64,000 nucleotides of DNA from Uloborus plumipes (taxonomy: Eukaryota; Arthropoda; Arachnida; Araneae; Uloboridae). The notes below the pieces were generated by a model that saw nothing but the letters and a program-made list of their open reading frames with translations, ran no database searches and was not told the DNA's origin. The DNA is taken from NCBI GenBank assembly GCA_038373865.1, contig JAXGGA010004423.1, positions 24,633 to 88,632 of the forward strand. Direction: 5' to 3'. Below, in pieces: positions 1-10,590 of this stretch (position 1 is its first letter; each line of letters starts with the position of its first letter). The position numbers and the translations under genes are program-made.

Positions 1-331
1 TTTAATCTGTCAGAGTGTACCCGTTGTTTTGTTTATTGTTACAAATTCTCTGCTGCCCCGCCCCTGCTGAATTCTAATTTTTTAGTTTAGTACATAGAGA
101 TCTTACTAAAAGTTAGTCACATTCTTAGTAGAATCTCTATGGTTGAGTACAACCGTAATATGCTATAAAAGTGCATTAAACTCTTTTCATCCAGAAATCA
201 GTCGAAATTCAGGGTTTTTTTTTTTCAAATTTTCATTTTTTTAGTTGAAAGCATTTTAGTTGAAAATGTTCATCCAGATTTTGCTTTTGACACCTCAACA
301 GTAATTTATACTTTTCATATCAGTATACAGA

Positions 332-832
332 AGAGGTGCGACATGGATGTTAAACCATCCGTGTTTCAAAACATAGATGTTCAAAATTAAATCATCGATG
401 TTTTCAATCCATCATCCCAAAAACATCGATGTTCCTAAATATCGTTTTTTAAGCATATTCCTGCACATAATTATCCAGAAAAAATGTTTTAGTGCTACAA
501 CTTAAGTCAGTCATCAATTGATTTTTGAACTGTCAATGATAAGCTCATAACGCCAATGATAATTCATTACTAACACTTTAAATTAATTATAATGCAAGGG
601 GACAAATAACTTATACATTTACAGTACAAAAAACTGAAACATCAATACAAATCAGCTGGAATAATTTCGTAACATCTTTTAAATATCCACCTGAATAGTA
701 CAAAAACTGAATGCAAGTTATTTTGTAATTAATACGAATCAATTAGAGAAATTTGTAAATACTTCAAAACTGGTAACATGGAATATAACAAAAATATCGA
801 TGTTTCGAAGACATCGACATCGATGTCACTCT
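332..832. mobile_element. hAT-like MITE with ACATCGATGT subterminal motifs
   Basis: The left end (AGAGGTGCGACATGGATGTT) resembles the reverse complement of the right end (AACATCGATGTCACTCT region near 810-832). Inside both ends the motif ACATCGATGT or close variants recur (about 365, 392, 424, 798, 812, 820). TIR plus clustered subterminal motifs suit a hAT-type non-autonomous element. No clean 8-bp target duplication could be fixed, so class and borders are tentative. No coding sequence is seen inside. Confidence 0.4.
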
Positions 833-1217
833 ACTAGTACACAGTGAAAACTCTCCGAGGGTAAAAAAAGTTTAAGTTGAGTAATGATAGGTGCTCCCTA
901 TTGCAGCGTATCTCTATGTTTTGTTTCGAAATCAAGTTTTGAATTTGATGAATGGACAATTTATTGAGAGCTTGATCCGTATTTCATCACACTCAACTGA
1001 ACACAGTTTTAACTATTTATTTATAGCACAATCACAGTATAATATTTATTGAATATCAGTAAGTTTTTTTAAGATTCGAAATGCCTATGATTAAGAAAAA
1101 TAGGAATGAACAAACTCTAACGAATTACAGACTATCGGTAAATAGGACTCGTTACAGAAAGAGATTGTTGCTCGTTTCAAAACTTTCGTGACTCGGCAGT
1201 CTGCTATTTCAGTTAGG

Positions 1218-1270
1218 TAACACCAGTGAACAAGCTTTTTCCAACGTTAAATATTTATCTTTGGTATTTT
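1218..1270 (+). pseudogene. hAT transposase C-terminal relic
   Basis: One frame reads TSEQAFSNVKYLS, which resembles the hAT dimerisation-region motif (S..AFS.....I) near the C terminus of these transposases. Only this short patch is recognisable and stops or frameshifts surround it. It may belong to a decayed hAT around 850-1500; the relation to the MITE at 332-832 is unproven. Confidence 0.3.
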
Positions 1271-1569
1271 TCCGTTATGGGTGCGTCCATCGAGATATAA
1301 TAAGAAGGCTTATATAATACATCGATGGGTGCGTCCCCCCCCCCACGCAAGCGCGTTTTTAATGTCGCTTATTTTATTCATTGCCACTATGCTTGGTAAA
1401 AACTATGGAGAAACTTCTTGCAGGGCAGTATACTATATCTTATTTTGTTTTTGTAATTTAATTTCAAGCAAACTAAGCCATTGAGCACCTCCCTTAAAAT
1501 TAAAAATAGGTTGCTAAGTAATTAAGCTATTAACATGAAAAATTATCGGCTGAATAAAACAGCAAGCCA

Positions 1570-2345
1570 TTAAGCAACGTGAAAAGTTCGAATGAAATAT
1601 ATCAGCAATTAAATAAAACATTAAAAGCTCCATCGAAATTTAGCAGTAAGTTACCGCTCTCCAGGGTTAAGGCAGAACTACATGCAATATACCGACAACC
1701 TAGTTATGCCATCCAGATGCTGCAGTTTTGTCCTTATTATGGACTTGTCAATCAGGAACAGACAAGAACCGAGCGGAAGGCATATGTCATTTCAATGAAG
1801 TTGAAAAAACCAACAAACTGGTTGCTGAAGTAAATTTAGCGTAATACCAGCGTAAGTAGTACCTTGCGTAAAGTAATACCAGCGAGAGACAGCAGCAATG
1901 GTACAGTTCAACTCGTTCATTGAAGTCAAAGCTTGTGTATTAAGCAGTAAGTTACCGCCGTTAAGCCAGGGCTTCGGCAAAACTACATGCAAAGTACTTA
2001 TAGCCCAGTTAAGACATCCAGAGATGGCTATTTCGTCCTTATTCTGTACTCATCAATCTGGAATAGACACTAACCAAACTGAAGGCAGATGTAATTTCAA
2101 TAAGCTGAAAGTGTCAATAAACATTTAGTTAAAGTAAATTTAGCTCACCATTGGGAGACCGCAGCAAAAGTACCGTTATACTCGAAAATTAAAGTCAAAG
2201 CTTGTGTATAAAGCAGTAAGTGACCGCCCCAAAGTCAGGGCTAAGGCAGAACTGCATGCAATATTCCGGTAGCCCATTTATGCCATCTAGAGACTATATA
2301 TGCATTTTCGTCTTTACTATGGATAATATATATGCCATCTGCAGT
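1570..2345. repeat. Degenerate tandem repeat cluster, about 270-300 bp unit
   Basis: Three diverged units share the anchor AGCAGTAAGTTACCGC (about 1641, 1943, 2210) followed by CCAGGGCT..GGCAGAACT and a CAGTTTCGTCCTTATTATGG segment. The same family, better preserved, is at 39581-40259, and an inverted fragment is at about 60150-60185. No coding capacity is evident. Confidence 0.65.
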
Positions 2346-3438
2346 TTCGTCCATATAACAAGAAGAGAACTGCAGTAGACGGATGGTTAACTGGGAAGTC
2401 GTTACATTGCATGAACTCCATCATAACGTTTAACAATCTTTCACATAACAATACTAAGTCACTAACATTAATTAAAAGTTCCATTAAAGTATGAAATAAG
2501 AAAAGTGGAATAAACATGATGGTGGCATTAACGTAACTTTCCTATTTTAGCCAGGGAAGAAAGTAAACAAGTCTAAAAGTGACTTACCTGTTATAGAAAA
2601 GTAACATATCTTTTACGTATTTCATAGACTTTCTTCACTTATTTATTTAAGGTTGCTCGAAGTCAGAAATAGAACTACAACTACCAAATCTACTATTTCA
2701 CCATTCATTGTGCAATTTTCTTCAGAGCAGGGAGTCTACTTCTAGTACCTTAATGTAGGGTTTTCTTTTGTGGATATATTGGGCGTGTCGTGTTTTCCGC
2801 AGTGCTGAATGGATGTTGGACAATCGAAAACATGAGTATTCTGAATCTTTTAGTTTATGAACTCATTGAGTACTGTTATTCAGGTTAATGCTGAGTGGAA
2901 GTTCCTCTATTTTTAACTGTTCTACCCACATTTCACCAATCAAAGCGCATTTATTGAATGAAACCGATGAAAAATTCATAAAGTGTTGTGTAGTTACCCG
3001 AAATGTGTAAATATCGTAAGAGTAAAAGCAATATAAACTGATTATTGAAAACCTGATTTTAAGTTATCGTTTCGCCGAGGGTGACTTTGAGTCCGTGATG
3101 AAGTGATGTAAAATAAAACTATTTTAATAAAAGTACTGCAACAGTTAACCATTTGTGGAGTCACTTGCATATGTCATGTTTCTTACCGCTTAAAAAAGCT
3201 GGTGCATTAGTGTATTTGATGGTTTTTTGTGACCGAGCAGCAGCTGTAAATTGCAGTTGAAAAAACGAATCATATTGTATTGTTGAAGAATAAATTAATA
3301 TTAACACCTTATGTCTACCTTCGTAAATTCTACAGTCTACACCGTTTTAACCGATGAAACATACCACCATTAAAAAAGAAAATTAACTGCTTAGAAACTG
3401 TTACATTTTTTTTTCATATCCTCATGAGATTTCTATCT
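2346..3438. other. No gene seen
   Basis: AT-rich sequence with many stops on both strands. I recognise no gene, RNA or mobile element here. Confidence 0.5.
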
Positions 3439-3820
3439 CACTGCAAAAAATGAACTGTTGTTTTTACAGTATAATTTTGGCAGCCGAGGTTTCAATTTAA
3501 AACTGAAATGCACAGTAATAACTTGTAAAACTGGCAATTTTACAATTTCTTACTGTAAAGTTCGCAATTTTACAGTTTATTGCCGTAAAATTTAACTGTA
3601 TTATACAGTAAAAACAACAGTGTAATACTGGCAGCAGAGGTGGCAGTTTAAAACTGTAAAATGGACTGAAATAAACTGTAAAATTAGTAATTTTACAGTT
3701 TAGTACTTGTAAAATTGGAAATTTTATAGTTTATTACTGAAAAATTAGAAATTTTTACAGTTTATTACCATAAAATAAGCTGTATTTTACTGTAAAAACA
3801 ACATTCATTTTTTTGCAGTG
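3439..3820 (-). mobile_element. ACTGTAAAA dimeric MITE, copy A
   Basis: The element begins CACTGCAAAAAATGAACTG and ends CATTTTTTTGCAGTG, an inverted repeat of about 38 bp that includes TTGTTTTTACAGTATAAT. The interior is a run of degenerate units of the type TAATAAACTGTAAAATTGC in both orientations. Two head-to-tail modules are marked by GGCAGC(C/A)GAGGT (3480, 3629). Orientation follows that module, here reversed. Confidence 0.7.
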
Positions 3821-3914
3821 CATTTGTCATATTGCGTAGAATATTACGATATAAGACGATAGATTTCAACTTCAAATCGGCATTCGAGGGAACTTCCCAC
3901 GCAGTTATTATTGG

Positions 3915-4205
3915 GTTATACAGGATGCGACAAGATAACTTACCTCCTTATTTTATAACTTAAAGAAGCCTATCTTTTTGAAGCAGAATACTTTGGTTTC
4001 TTTCAACAATGTAGATCTAGATATATAGATTTGTTTTACGCATTTTTGAAACTCACAACAGGTAGGTGAAGTCCCCTCTCCATTGCCTGTGCACTGAATA
4101 TGTCCATTTCTGACATCTCTTGTAACCTCTTCTAACACAGAACTTGGTACGTTGGCAATTTTTGTCCTGATAACAACATTCAGGCCTTCGAGTGATATTG
4201 GACGG
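3915..4205 (-). pseudogene. IS630/Tc1-mariner (DUF4817-type) transposase C-terminal relic with one TIR
   Basis: Reading - strand, a stretch starting PISLEGLNVVIRTKIANVP continues to a Cys-containing tail; this pattern is the C-terminal region of the DUF4817/DDE transposase family. About 35 bases beyond, 3917-3942 reads TACAGGATGCGACAAGATAA, which looks like an outer TIR for such an element. The catalytic region and the opposite TIR are not found, so this is a heavily 5'-truncated or decayed copy. Confidence 0.4.
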
Positions 4206-5160
4206 GTTTTATGAGTTCGATATACAAAAATAAAATAAATAAATAAATTAAAAAAAAAAAAAAGAAAACGACGAAAAATCGCAAAAAGCAAAATCAGGGG
4301 AACGGGCAAGACACTCTAAATTGCTTCTTATTGAGGTATGGCATATTGGAAAATATTTCCTTAAAGTAGCCAGTGTGATCCTTTGAAGAGTAAGCCATTC
4401 TCCGGTCTGTTGGAACTAAATTTCATCTAAGTCAAATTCATCGAATCGCGAGGAAAAAAAAGGAACTGTTTCAGTGTATCGACAGTCTGATGCGCCTATC
4501 TGATGCGATATTCAGAACTGTGTAAGGCAAAAGTTTAAATAATTATCGACATTATTAAAGAAAAAGGAAACACACACACTCACACATTCTGACTCTCAAA
4601 ATAGATTTTAGCGAGTTTTGAAAAAAAGAAGTTATTTTACCCCACCTTGGTACACTGAGATATGTAGTGTCGGCAGCTAAAAACGCAAATAAAAATTGGA
4701 AAACTAAGTGCTTTATGAAGCCCTCTATAGTTTCTTTTGAAATCAAATGTTATGAAAAAAAAATAAATGGTGGAAAGTTAACTCACATGGTTCAAATGAC
4801 CGTAACTTATACTCTACATCAGCCTCCCACATTCAATCGCCAAACAATAGGATACAATATAAAATTAATAAAAAATTCACGATCTATTTCTTTATATAAT
4901 TAGAGAAAAAAGGCTGAGTTTGACATCTTATATTCAAATTATGTTTTTCGCTATCATGAGTTGCCATAGGGCCCTACTCACATTTTGATATTACACCTAA
5001 TATCTGAAGAATTCTCAAAAGTGGCAGCATTTTATTTTTAACTCAAATCTCATCTTTTCTTCTTTTCCATTTCCAAAACCGAATTTAACTCCTGCAAACA
5101 CTAGAGCACGTGTCCCATAGAAAGCGAGCGACAAGAAAAGCCCCATAAAAATAAACTTAA
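4206..5160. other. No gene seen
   Basis: Simple A-runs near 4250 and 4560, otherwise unremarkable AT-rich sequence. No reading frame resembles a known protein. Confidence 0.45.
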
Positions 5161-5164
5161 CTAT

Positions 5165-5345
5165 ATTACCTTGCAACGTGTCTTGACAACAACATCGTGA
5201 CGTCAGCGTGACGTTAGCCTATGAAAAACGAGCTAGATAAAACGTCACAGCCTACTTGGCGAATTAGAGGAGATCGCTGACTGCTTGTGAGCTCTTATGG
5301 GCTCCGCCCGTAGTGACGTTCAGTGTAAAGTTAAGTTGCTTTCTG
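5165..5345. mobile_element. Fragment of the CRE-containing fold-back family
   Basis: From CAACATCGTGACGTCAGCG to GCCCGTAGTGACGTTCAGTG the sequence closely matches one arm of the fold-back at 43957-44490, including AGATAAAACGTCACAGCC and GGAGATCGCTGAC. It holds a TGACGTCA site at 5198-5205. Only one arm is present. Confidence 0.65.
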
Positions 5346-6563
5346 GTATAGATTGATTTTACCATTTATTATTGTGTTTACAAGATTTTGCATCAGATTT
5401 CTTTTTACACATTCTCTCACGAGGTTTCTCACGATATTAATTGCACTTCCTTTACTCTAAAAAAGGAGAAGTCAACTATGGTTATGTGAGAATAAACAGC
5501 AATAGCGATAGCTCAAAAAAAAAAAAAAAAAGAGAAATAAACAAGACAAATTACAACAGTCCTCACCTGCCTCAGAGGAACAAGTTGAAAAAAAATGACA
5601 ATTAAAAAGCATCTCTCAATAGCCTCTTCAAAAAATGAATTAATGACTTTAATGTGCACAAGGGGCATTATATAAGCGGTAAAGTTTCTTCCACCAGCAA
5701 CAAACGGCAACCTTTGTGAACTAGTTTATAAAAATACATTGCTTACATTAGTTAATAAAGTTAGGATCGATTGAGAAAAAAATCATTCATTGTTTTTTAT
5801 TAGTTTGCCTTAAGTCCCATCCAACTAACTATTCGTTAATTTTCAACTTGTTCTTACACATCATTCTAATTCTAACTGTTTTTGTGCATCATTTTAACAC
5901 ACTATTTTAAAATGATTTGAAACATAACTGTTATCAATTTTTATTCCGTTTTAACTAAACTTTTTAATTTTGAATTACTTTTCTATCATTGACGAGTATG
6001 GATCAATTAGCAACAATACAATTCCTTTTCATACCACTTACAAGCTGAGCTTAAGAACACTAACTGTCAAAAATAATGACAACTGCTGTTTTGCATAGCT
6101 ATTTTATAACCAATTGTATCATAAGTCAAAATAATCATAACTATCTTTTACTGATATTTTTTACATCAGATTTACGATCAGTCCGGTACTGCGATCGATT
6201 GGGTACAGAAAGAGGTCGTTAAAGTATTCATCAATTTGTGCCCTGAATAACAAAGTTACGTATACGTAACACTTTGATTATTCTAACACAAGGATGAAGT
6301 AATAATGCAAGTCCTGACATTTTAAATTTATAGTTGTAATGACTTTTTATAACTTCTCACCTTAGAATGTACTACTAAAATATTTCTTAGTTCCTTATTC
6401 TTGTTGAACATAAAGTGATTTTGTTTATTTGGAGTTGAAGAAGTTGTTACAAAGTTAAAGTGCAACATTTTACAAAAATGTAGAAAAAATGGAATGCAAA
6501 ATAAGTTTCAAATTTGCGATCAAGATTTTAATAAATAATTTCAGACGAAATGTGGCTTTAAAG
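5346..6563. other. No gene seen; short palindrome at 6255-6270
   Basis: AT-rich, with an A-run at 5517-5531. The only local structure noted is the 16-base perfect palindrome GTTACGTATACGTAAC. No coding or RNA gene is evident. Confidence 0.45.
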
Positions 6564-6565
6564 TA

Positions 6566-7731
6566 CAGTCGAGCCCGCTTAATGGAATAGCCAATTTGTC
6601 ACGGAAAATTATTCTAATAAGCGGGATATTCCATTATCCGGGATTCCATCCACACGACGTTCCAACTTGCATTTAAACCAAGAAAGCATTTAAATTTGCC
6701 TTAACCACAAGTATATTCATCAACAAGTATATAACGATTAACTTTAGACATATTAATTAATGGTAATTTAAATTTATTAATTAATAATACTTTAAACATA
6801 TTAAAATTTAGAAATTCAATTAAAAATTGCCTTATTAAATGACCAGGAACGTAACAAGCCCGTTTCTCAGCAAACCAGCGAAGGAGAGCAGCATCTTCAA
6901 CTTCTGATTCTTTACCTGTGTATTTTCTCTTTTGATTAAGGTTTTTGTTTAATTTCCAGTCGTTCAGAATTTTTTCTTTACTTTTCAACAATTTCGAAAC
7001 TTGAGATTGCGATATCTCGAACTTTTTTTCAAGTTGTAACTGCGTACATTTACATTAGCATTTGAATATTCAATAAAACTCACTTTTTCTTTCAAAGTAC
7101 GATCTTTTCGCTTAGAAGACATTATGAAGATAAAAAGCACATGCACAGCCGAAGCAAAATTGGAAAATGATTTCAAAACATCAAAGTAGACTTATCGTTG
7201 TGCTTCTCGGAAGAGATTCGTCACAGCCTCGTCTTCTTCCCCGATCCTTAACACCTGTTGGTTTGCCCATTACTCCTTTATTCTCTTATCTCTCCTTTGG
7301 GTCCCTAGAGGTAAAGCTTATTCGAAACTTATTGTTCATTCTCTGAAGCAGAAGGAACGATACACAGTGGGGACGACAAACAGTATACAACACTAGGGAA
7401 ACGTTCCTTTCAAATTCCAGGAATCGCTTTTCTTGCCCCTGCACCCTTTCAACGAAGTGACAAAACATTATTTGGAAGCCGTCCATAAGCTTCACAATCA
7501 TTATTGCTCTTTACTGGAGGAAAAATCCGGAAAAAAGGGTTGGAAATGGAAGGAGATCGACATCAGCGTGGCTAAAAATTATTCTTTTAACCGGGATTGC
7601 ATCCTAACATGATATTCCTTTAACCGGGAAATTTAACACAGAAATGATTTACTACGGTTCGGGACATTGAAAATGTATTACATTAAGCGGGATATTCCAT
7701 TAACCGATATTCCATTAAGCGGGTTCGACTG
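6566..7731. mobile_element. Tigger/pogo-type element
   Basis: Left TIR CAGTCGAGCCCGCTTAATGG and right TIR ending TTAAGCGGGTTCGACTG are bordered by TA on both sides (6564-6565 and 7732-7733), as expected for TA-targeting pogo/Tigger elements. GCGGGATATTCCATTA motifs recur inside both ends (6621, 7687, 7707). A - strand transposase fragment lies inside (6830-7122), so this is an internally deleted copy. Confidence 0.7.
6830..7122 (-). pseudogene. Tigger-like transposase N-terminal fragment (CENP-B-type HTH)
   Basis: The frame starts MSSKRKDRTLKEKVSFIEYS, shifts near 7040, and continues FEISQSQVSKLLKSKEKIL, NQKRKYTGKESEVEDAALL, RWFAEKRA. This is the order of a psq/CENP-B N helix-turn-helix followed by the start of a Tc5-type HTH, as in Tigger/jerky transposases. 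The catalytic DDE domain is missing and the frameshift makes the copy inactive. Confidence 0.6.
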
Positions 7732-8011
7732 TAATTAAATACAGAAACATATTTTTTATTAAATATGCACTAAACATTTACTAGCTCCTTAGAAATAAGA
7801 AAATAATATTAACTCAACTCTAAAAAGTAGTTTGATATAAGGCAAAACATTCCACTCAATTTTTAAAATTACTTATAATGCTTAACATAAAATCAATTTT
7901 TAGAAAGCTATGCATTTGTATCTACTGCAAAATAGAAAGCCAGTAGAAATTATATATACTGCCAGTTAAGTTCCCTTGAGTTATATAGCCACATAGGAAA
8001 GAAACGTTACA
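7732..8011. other. No gene seen
   Basis: AT-rich spacer between two Tigger-type elements; nothing recognisable. Confidence 0.5.
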
Positions 8012-8013
8012 TA

Positions 8014-8654
8014 CAGTAGAGTGCCATCTTCCCCAGATTAATCAGAATAGGAGCAGATCCAGAACGAAAATTTCGGTTAGTGAGACAATTAAAAAAAAAA
8101 AAAAAAAACAATTATGGTAGAAAATGTTTTATGCATCTCCACACTTTTTCCACACTTAAGATTAGAAGTTGTAGAGGTGCATGATACAACTAGCGTGTTT
8201 AGAAGTTAATTTGACTTAAAAATGGATAAAATATTTTTTTGAAAGAACACATATAATTTATTATAAGTACTTCATACACAGGACTTGTCGGTGCAGAGGA
8301 AAATCCGGTTTCACCAAAATCCCGGATAGTTGGATAGTTAAAAAAATAGAGAAGAAATATAAATAAATGGCTTTGGAAATGTTTTTTGTTTTGTAAATTT
8401 CACATTTTTTCCAGCTGTAAGACAAGAATTTATAGTGGTGCATAATACAAATGTCGTGTTCAGCAGTTAACTTGACTTGAATACAATTCTTACAATTGTT
8501 TTTAGTAGCACACTTGAATTATTATTTGTAATTCATACACAGTACACTTAATTTCTAATATTTAAGAATGTGGGGTTAAAAGAGTAGGGTCCTTGACTGA
8601 TCCGGTCAATTGGACATCCGAAAAATCAGCCTCCGGAAAATCGAAGCTTTACTG
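8014..8654. mobile_element. Degenerate Tigger-type MITE with internal duplication
   Basis: The left end CAGTAGAGTGCCATCTTCCC and the reverse complement of the right end, CAGTAAAGCTTCGATTTTCC, match imperfectly, with TA at 8012-8013 and 8655-8656. Inside, two diverged direct copies about 265 bp apart (about 8155-8285 and 8415-8545) share GTGCAT(G/A)ATACAA and TTCATACACAG. No coding sequence. Confidence 0.45.
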
Positions 8655-8960
8655 TATATGCATTGCAATTGATGTTATTTCAATATTTTTTTGTCGATTG
8701 AGCAATCTCTTGATTGTGCAGTTTCAAACATTCAAAAGTTGAAATGAAACAAAGTGATACATAGTATACATCGGCTAACTGCGCGCTATCTTTATCCATG
8801 CGCCCTGGGTATCTCCCCAGAAAACAACAAAAACTTCCTGGGTCGTTGCAAGGACAGCTCTCTGAGGTTGTCCCGGAGATAATACCTTCCCAGCAATGCA
8901 CGTGGTAACGAATGCGTAGAAAAAAAAGATAAACAAATAACATCTGTCCCCGACACTTAC

Positions 8961-8978
8961 CTTCATGTAGGCAGCCAT
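8961..8978 (-). CDS. Candidate first coding exon of an unidentified gene
   Basis: On the - strand an ATG at 8978 with a good context (A at -3, G at +4) reads MAAYMK and is followed at once by a consensus donor GTAAGT (8960-8955). Directly upstream on the - strand lies a CpG-rich block in an otherwise AT-rich region. A tiny first exon under a CpG-rich 5' region is a common gene start. I found no convincing second exon between 1 and 8950, so the gene is unidentified; it could begin a gene running off the left edge, or be chance. Confidence 0.35.
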
Positions 8979-8980
8979 AC

Positions 8981-9135
8981 TCTGTGGAAAAGTTGCGGAC
9001 CAGGACAGAGAAAAAAATTTCGGCCGAATGGTGAGAACACGAGATGCTGCCGAAAGGTTCCGCGGGCTCTCAATCGATTTTTCGAAAGCGTGGGTGGGCC
9101 GCGCCTGCGCACAGCGGTCGGGAAAATATTGACAC
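8981..9135 (-). promoter_or_regulatory. CpG-rich promoter/5'UTR-like block
   Basis: About 155 bases rich in CG dinucleotides (for example CCGCGCCTGCGCAC near 9100) stand out sharply from the AT-rich surroundings. They sit immediately upstream of the candidate - strand first exon. No TATA box is evident. The role is inferred from composition and position only. Confidence 0.35.
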
Positions 9136-9319
9136 CTTTATTTTTATTCCTTTTTACCGGAGAACATAATGAAAAGCGGGAAAAATGGGAAATAAATTTC
9201 GCTTATCCTGGAATCCCGGAGAAGAATTCTGCAGGCGGGTATTAAACGGTTTAGTTCCGGCCTTAAGAGCAAAAAACGTGCTAGGAAGCGGCCAAGAAGT
9301 TTTATCTCGCTTTTTTTGG

Positions 9320-10590
9320 AAGGAATTAAGTTTGCAAAGTCTCAGAGGAGCTTGAGAAGGTTTCGTCTCATATTTTGAAAGCATAAATTTCGCAAAGTAT
9401 CATAATAGCTGGAGAAGATTTGGTCTCATATTTTGAAATAATAAATTTTGCAAAGTCTCAAAACAATTTGGGAAGATTTATTCCTTTTTTTTTTTGTTGA
9501 AAGAATGAAGTTTGCAAAGTTTCAAATTAGCTTGAGCAGATTTAGCCTCATTTTTTGAAAGAATAAAGTTTGTAAATTCTCAAAACACCTTGAGGAGAAT
9601 GAATCGTGTTTTGGAATAATAAAGTTGGCTAAGTATCATAATTGTTTGAGAAGATTTGCTCTCATATTTTGAAAGAATAAAGTTTGCAAAGTTTCAAAAC
9701 AACTTGAGAAGATTTAATCTCATTTTTTTTGCAAAGAATAAAGTTTGCAGCGTCTCATAATAGCTTTAGAAGAATGGTCTCATATTTTTTAAGAATAAAG
9801 TTTGCAAAGTCTTAAAACAGCTTTCAGATATTGAATCTGATGTTTTGAAGGAATAAAGTTTGCAAAGTTTCAAAACAACTTCGAGCAGGTTTAGTTTTAT
9901 TTATTTATTTTGAAAGAATAAAGTTTGCAAAGTCTCATTATAGCTTGAAAAGATTTCGTTTCATATTTTGAAAGAATAAAGCTTGCAAAATTCCATAATA
10001 GCTTGAGAAGATTTCGTCTCAAATTTTGAAAGAAAAAAATTTTGCAAGGTCTCAAAACAACTTGAGGAAATTGGGTCTTATAGTTTGAAAGAGTAAAGTT
10101 TGTAAAACAGCTTTCAAAACAACTTAAGGAGATTGAGTTATATGTTTTGAAAGGACGAAGTTTGCAAAAATTAGCTTGTCTCAAGTCTCAAATTTAAAAA
10201 GTAAAATTTGCTTGTCTCAAAGTCTCAAAATTGCTTGAGAAAATTTAGTCTCTTATTTTGAAAGAACAAAGTTTGTAAGTCTCAAAACATCTTGAGAAAT
10301 TTTAGTTTCATATTTTGAATAATCTCAGAACAGCTTGCAAAGACTCAGTTTCATATCAAAGAATGAAGGTTGCAAAGTCTCATATTAGCTTGAGAAAATT
10401 CGGTTTCATATTTTCAAGGAATACATTTTGCAATGTCTAAAAATAACTTAAAAATATTTAAGCTCATATTTTGCAAGAATAAAGTTTGTGAAGTCTCAAA
10501 ATAGCTTGAGAGGAATTCGCCTCATATTTTGAAAGAACAACGTTCTTCAAAGTTTCAAAACAATTTGAAAAGATTTAGTTTTACATTTTA
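9320..10590. repeat. Minisatellite, about 62-bp unit, roughly 20 copies
   Basis: The unit is close to AATAAAGTTTGCAAAGTCTC then AAAACAACTTGAGAAGATTT then AGTCTCATATTTTGAAAG, repeated with substitutions and small indels over about 1.27 kb. Spacing between successive GTTTGCAAAG anchors is mostly 60-66 bp. Frames that stay open on the - strand simply reflect the repeat and are not taken as genes. Confidence 0.8.

Noticed and set aside
9320..10590. CRISPR-like regular repeats
   Set aside because: Units are contiguous and diverged, with no unique spacers, and the genome is eukaryotic.
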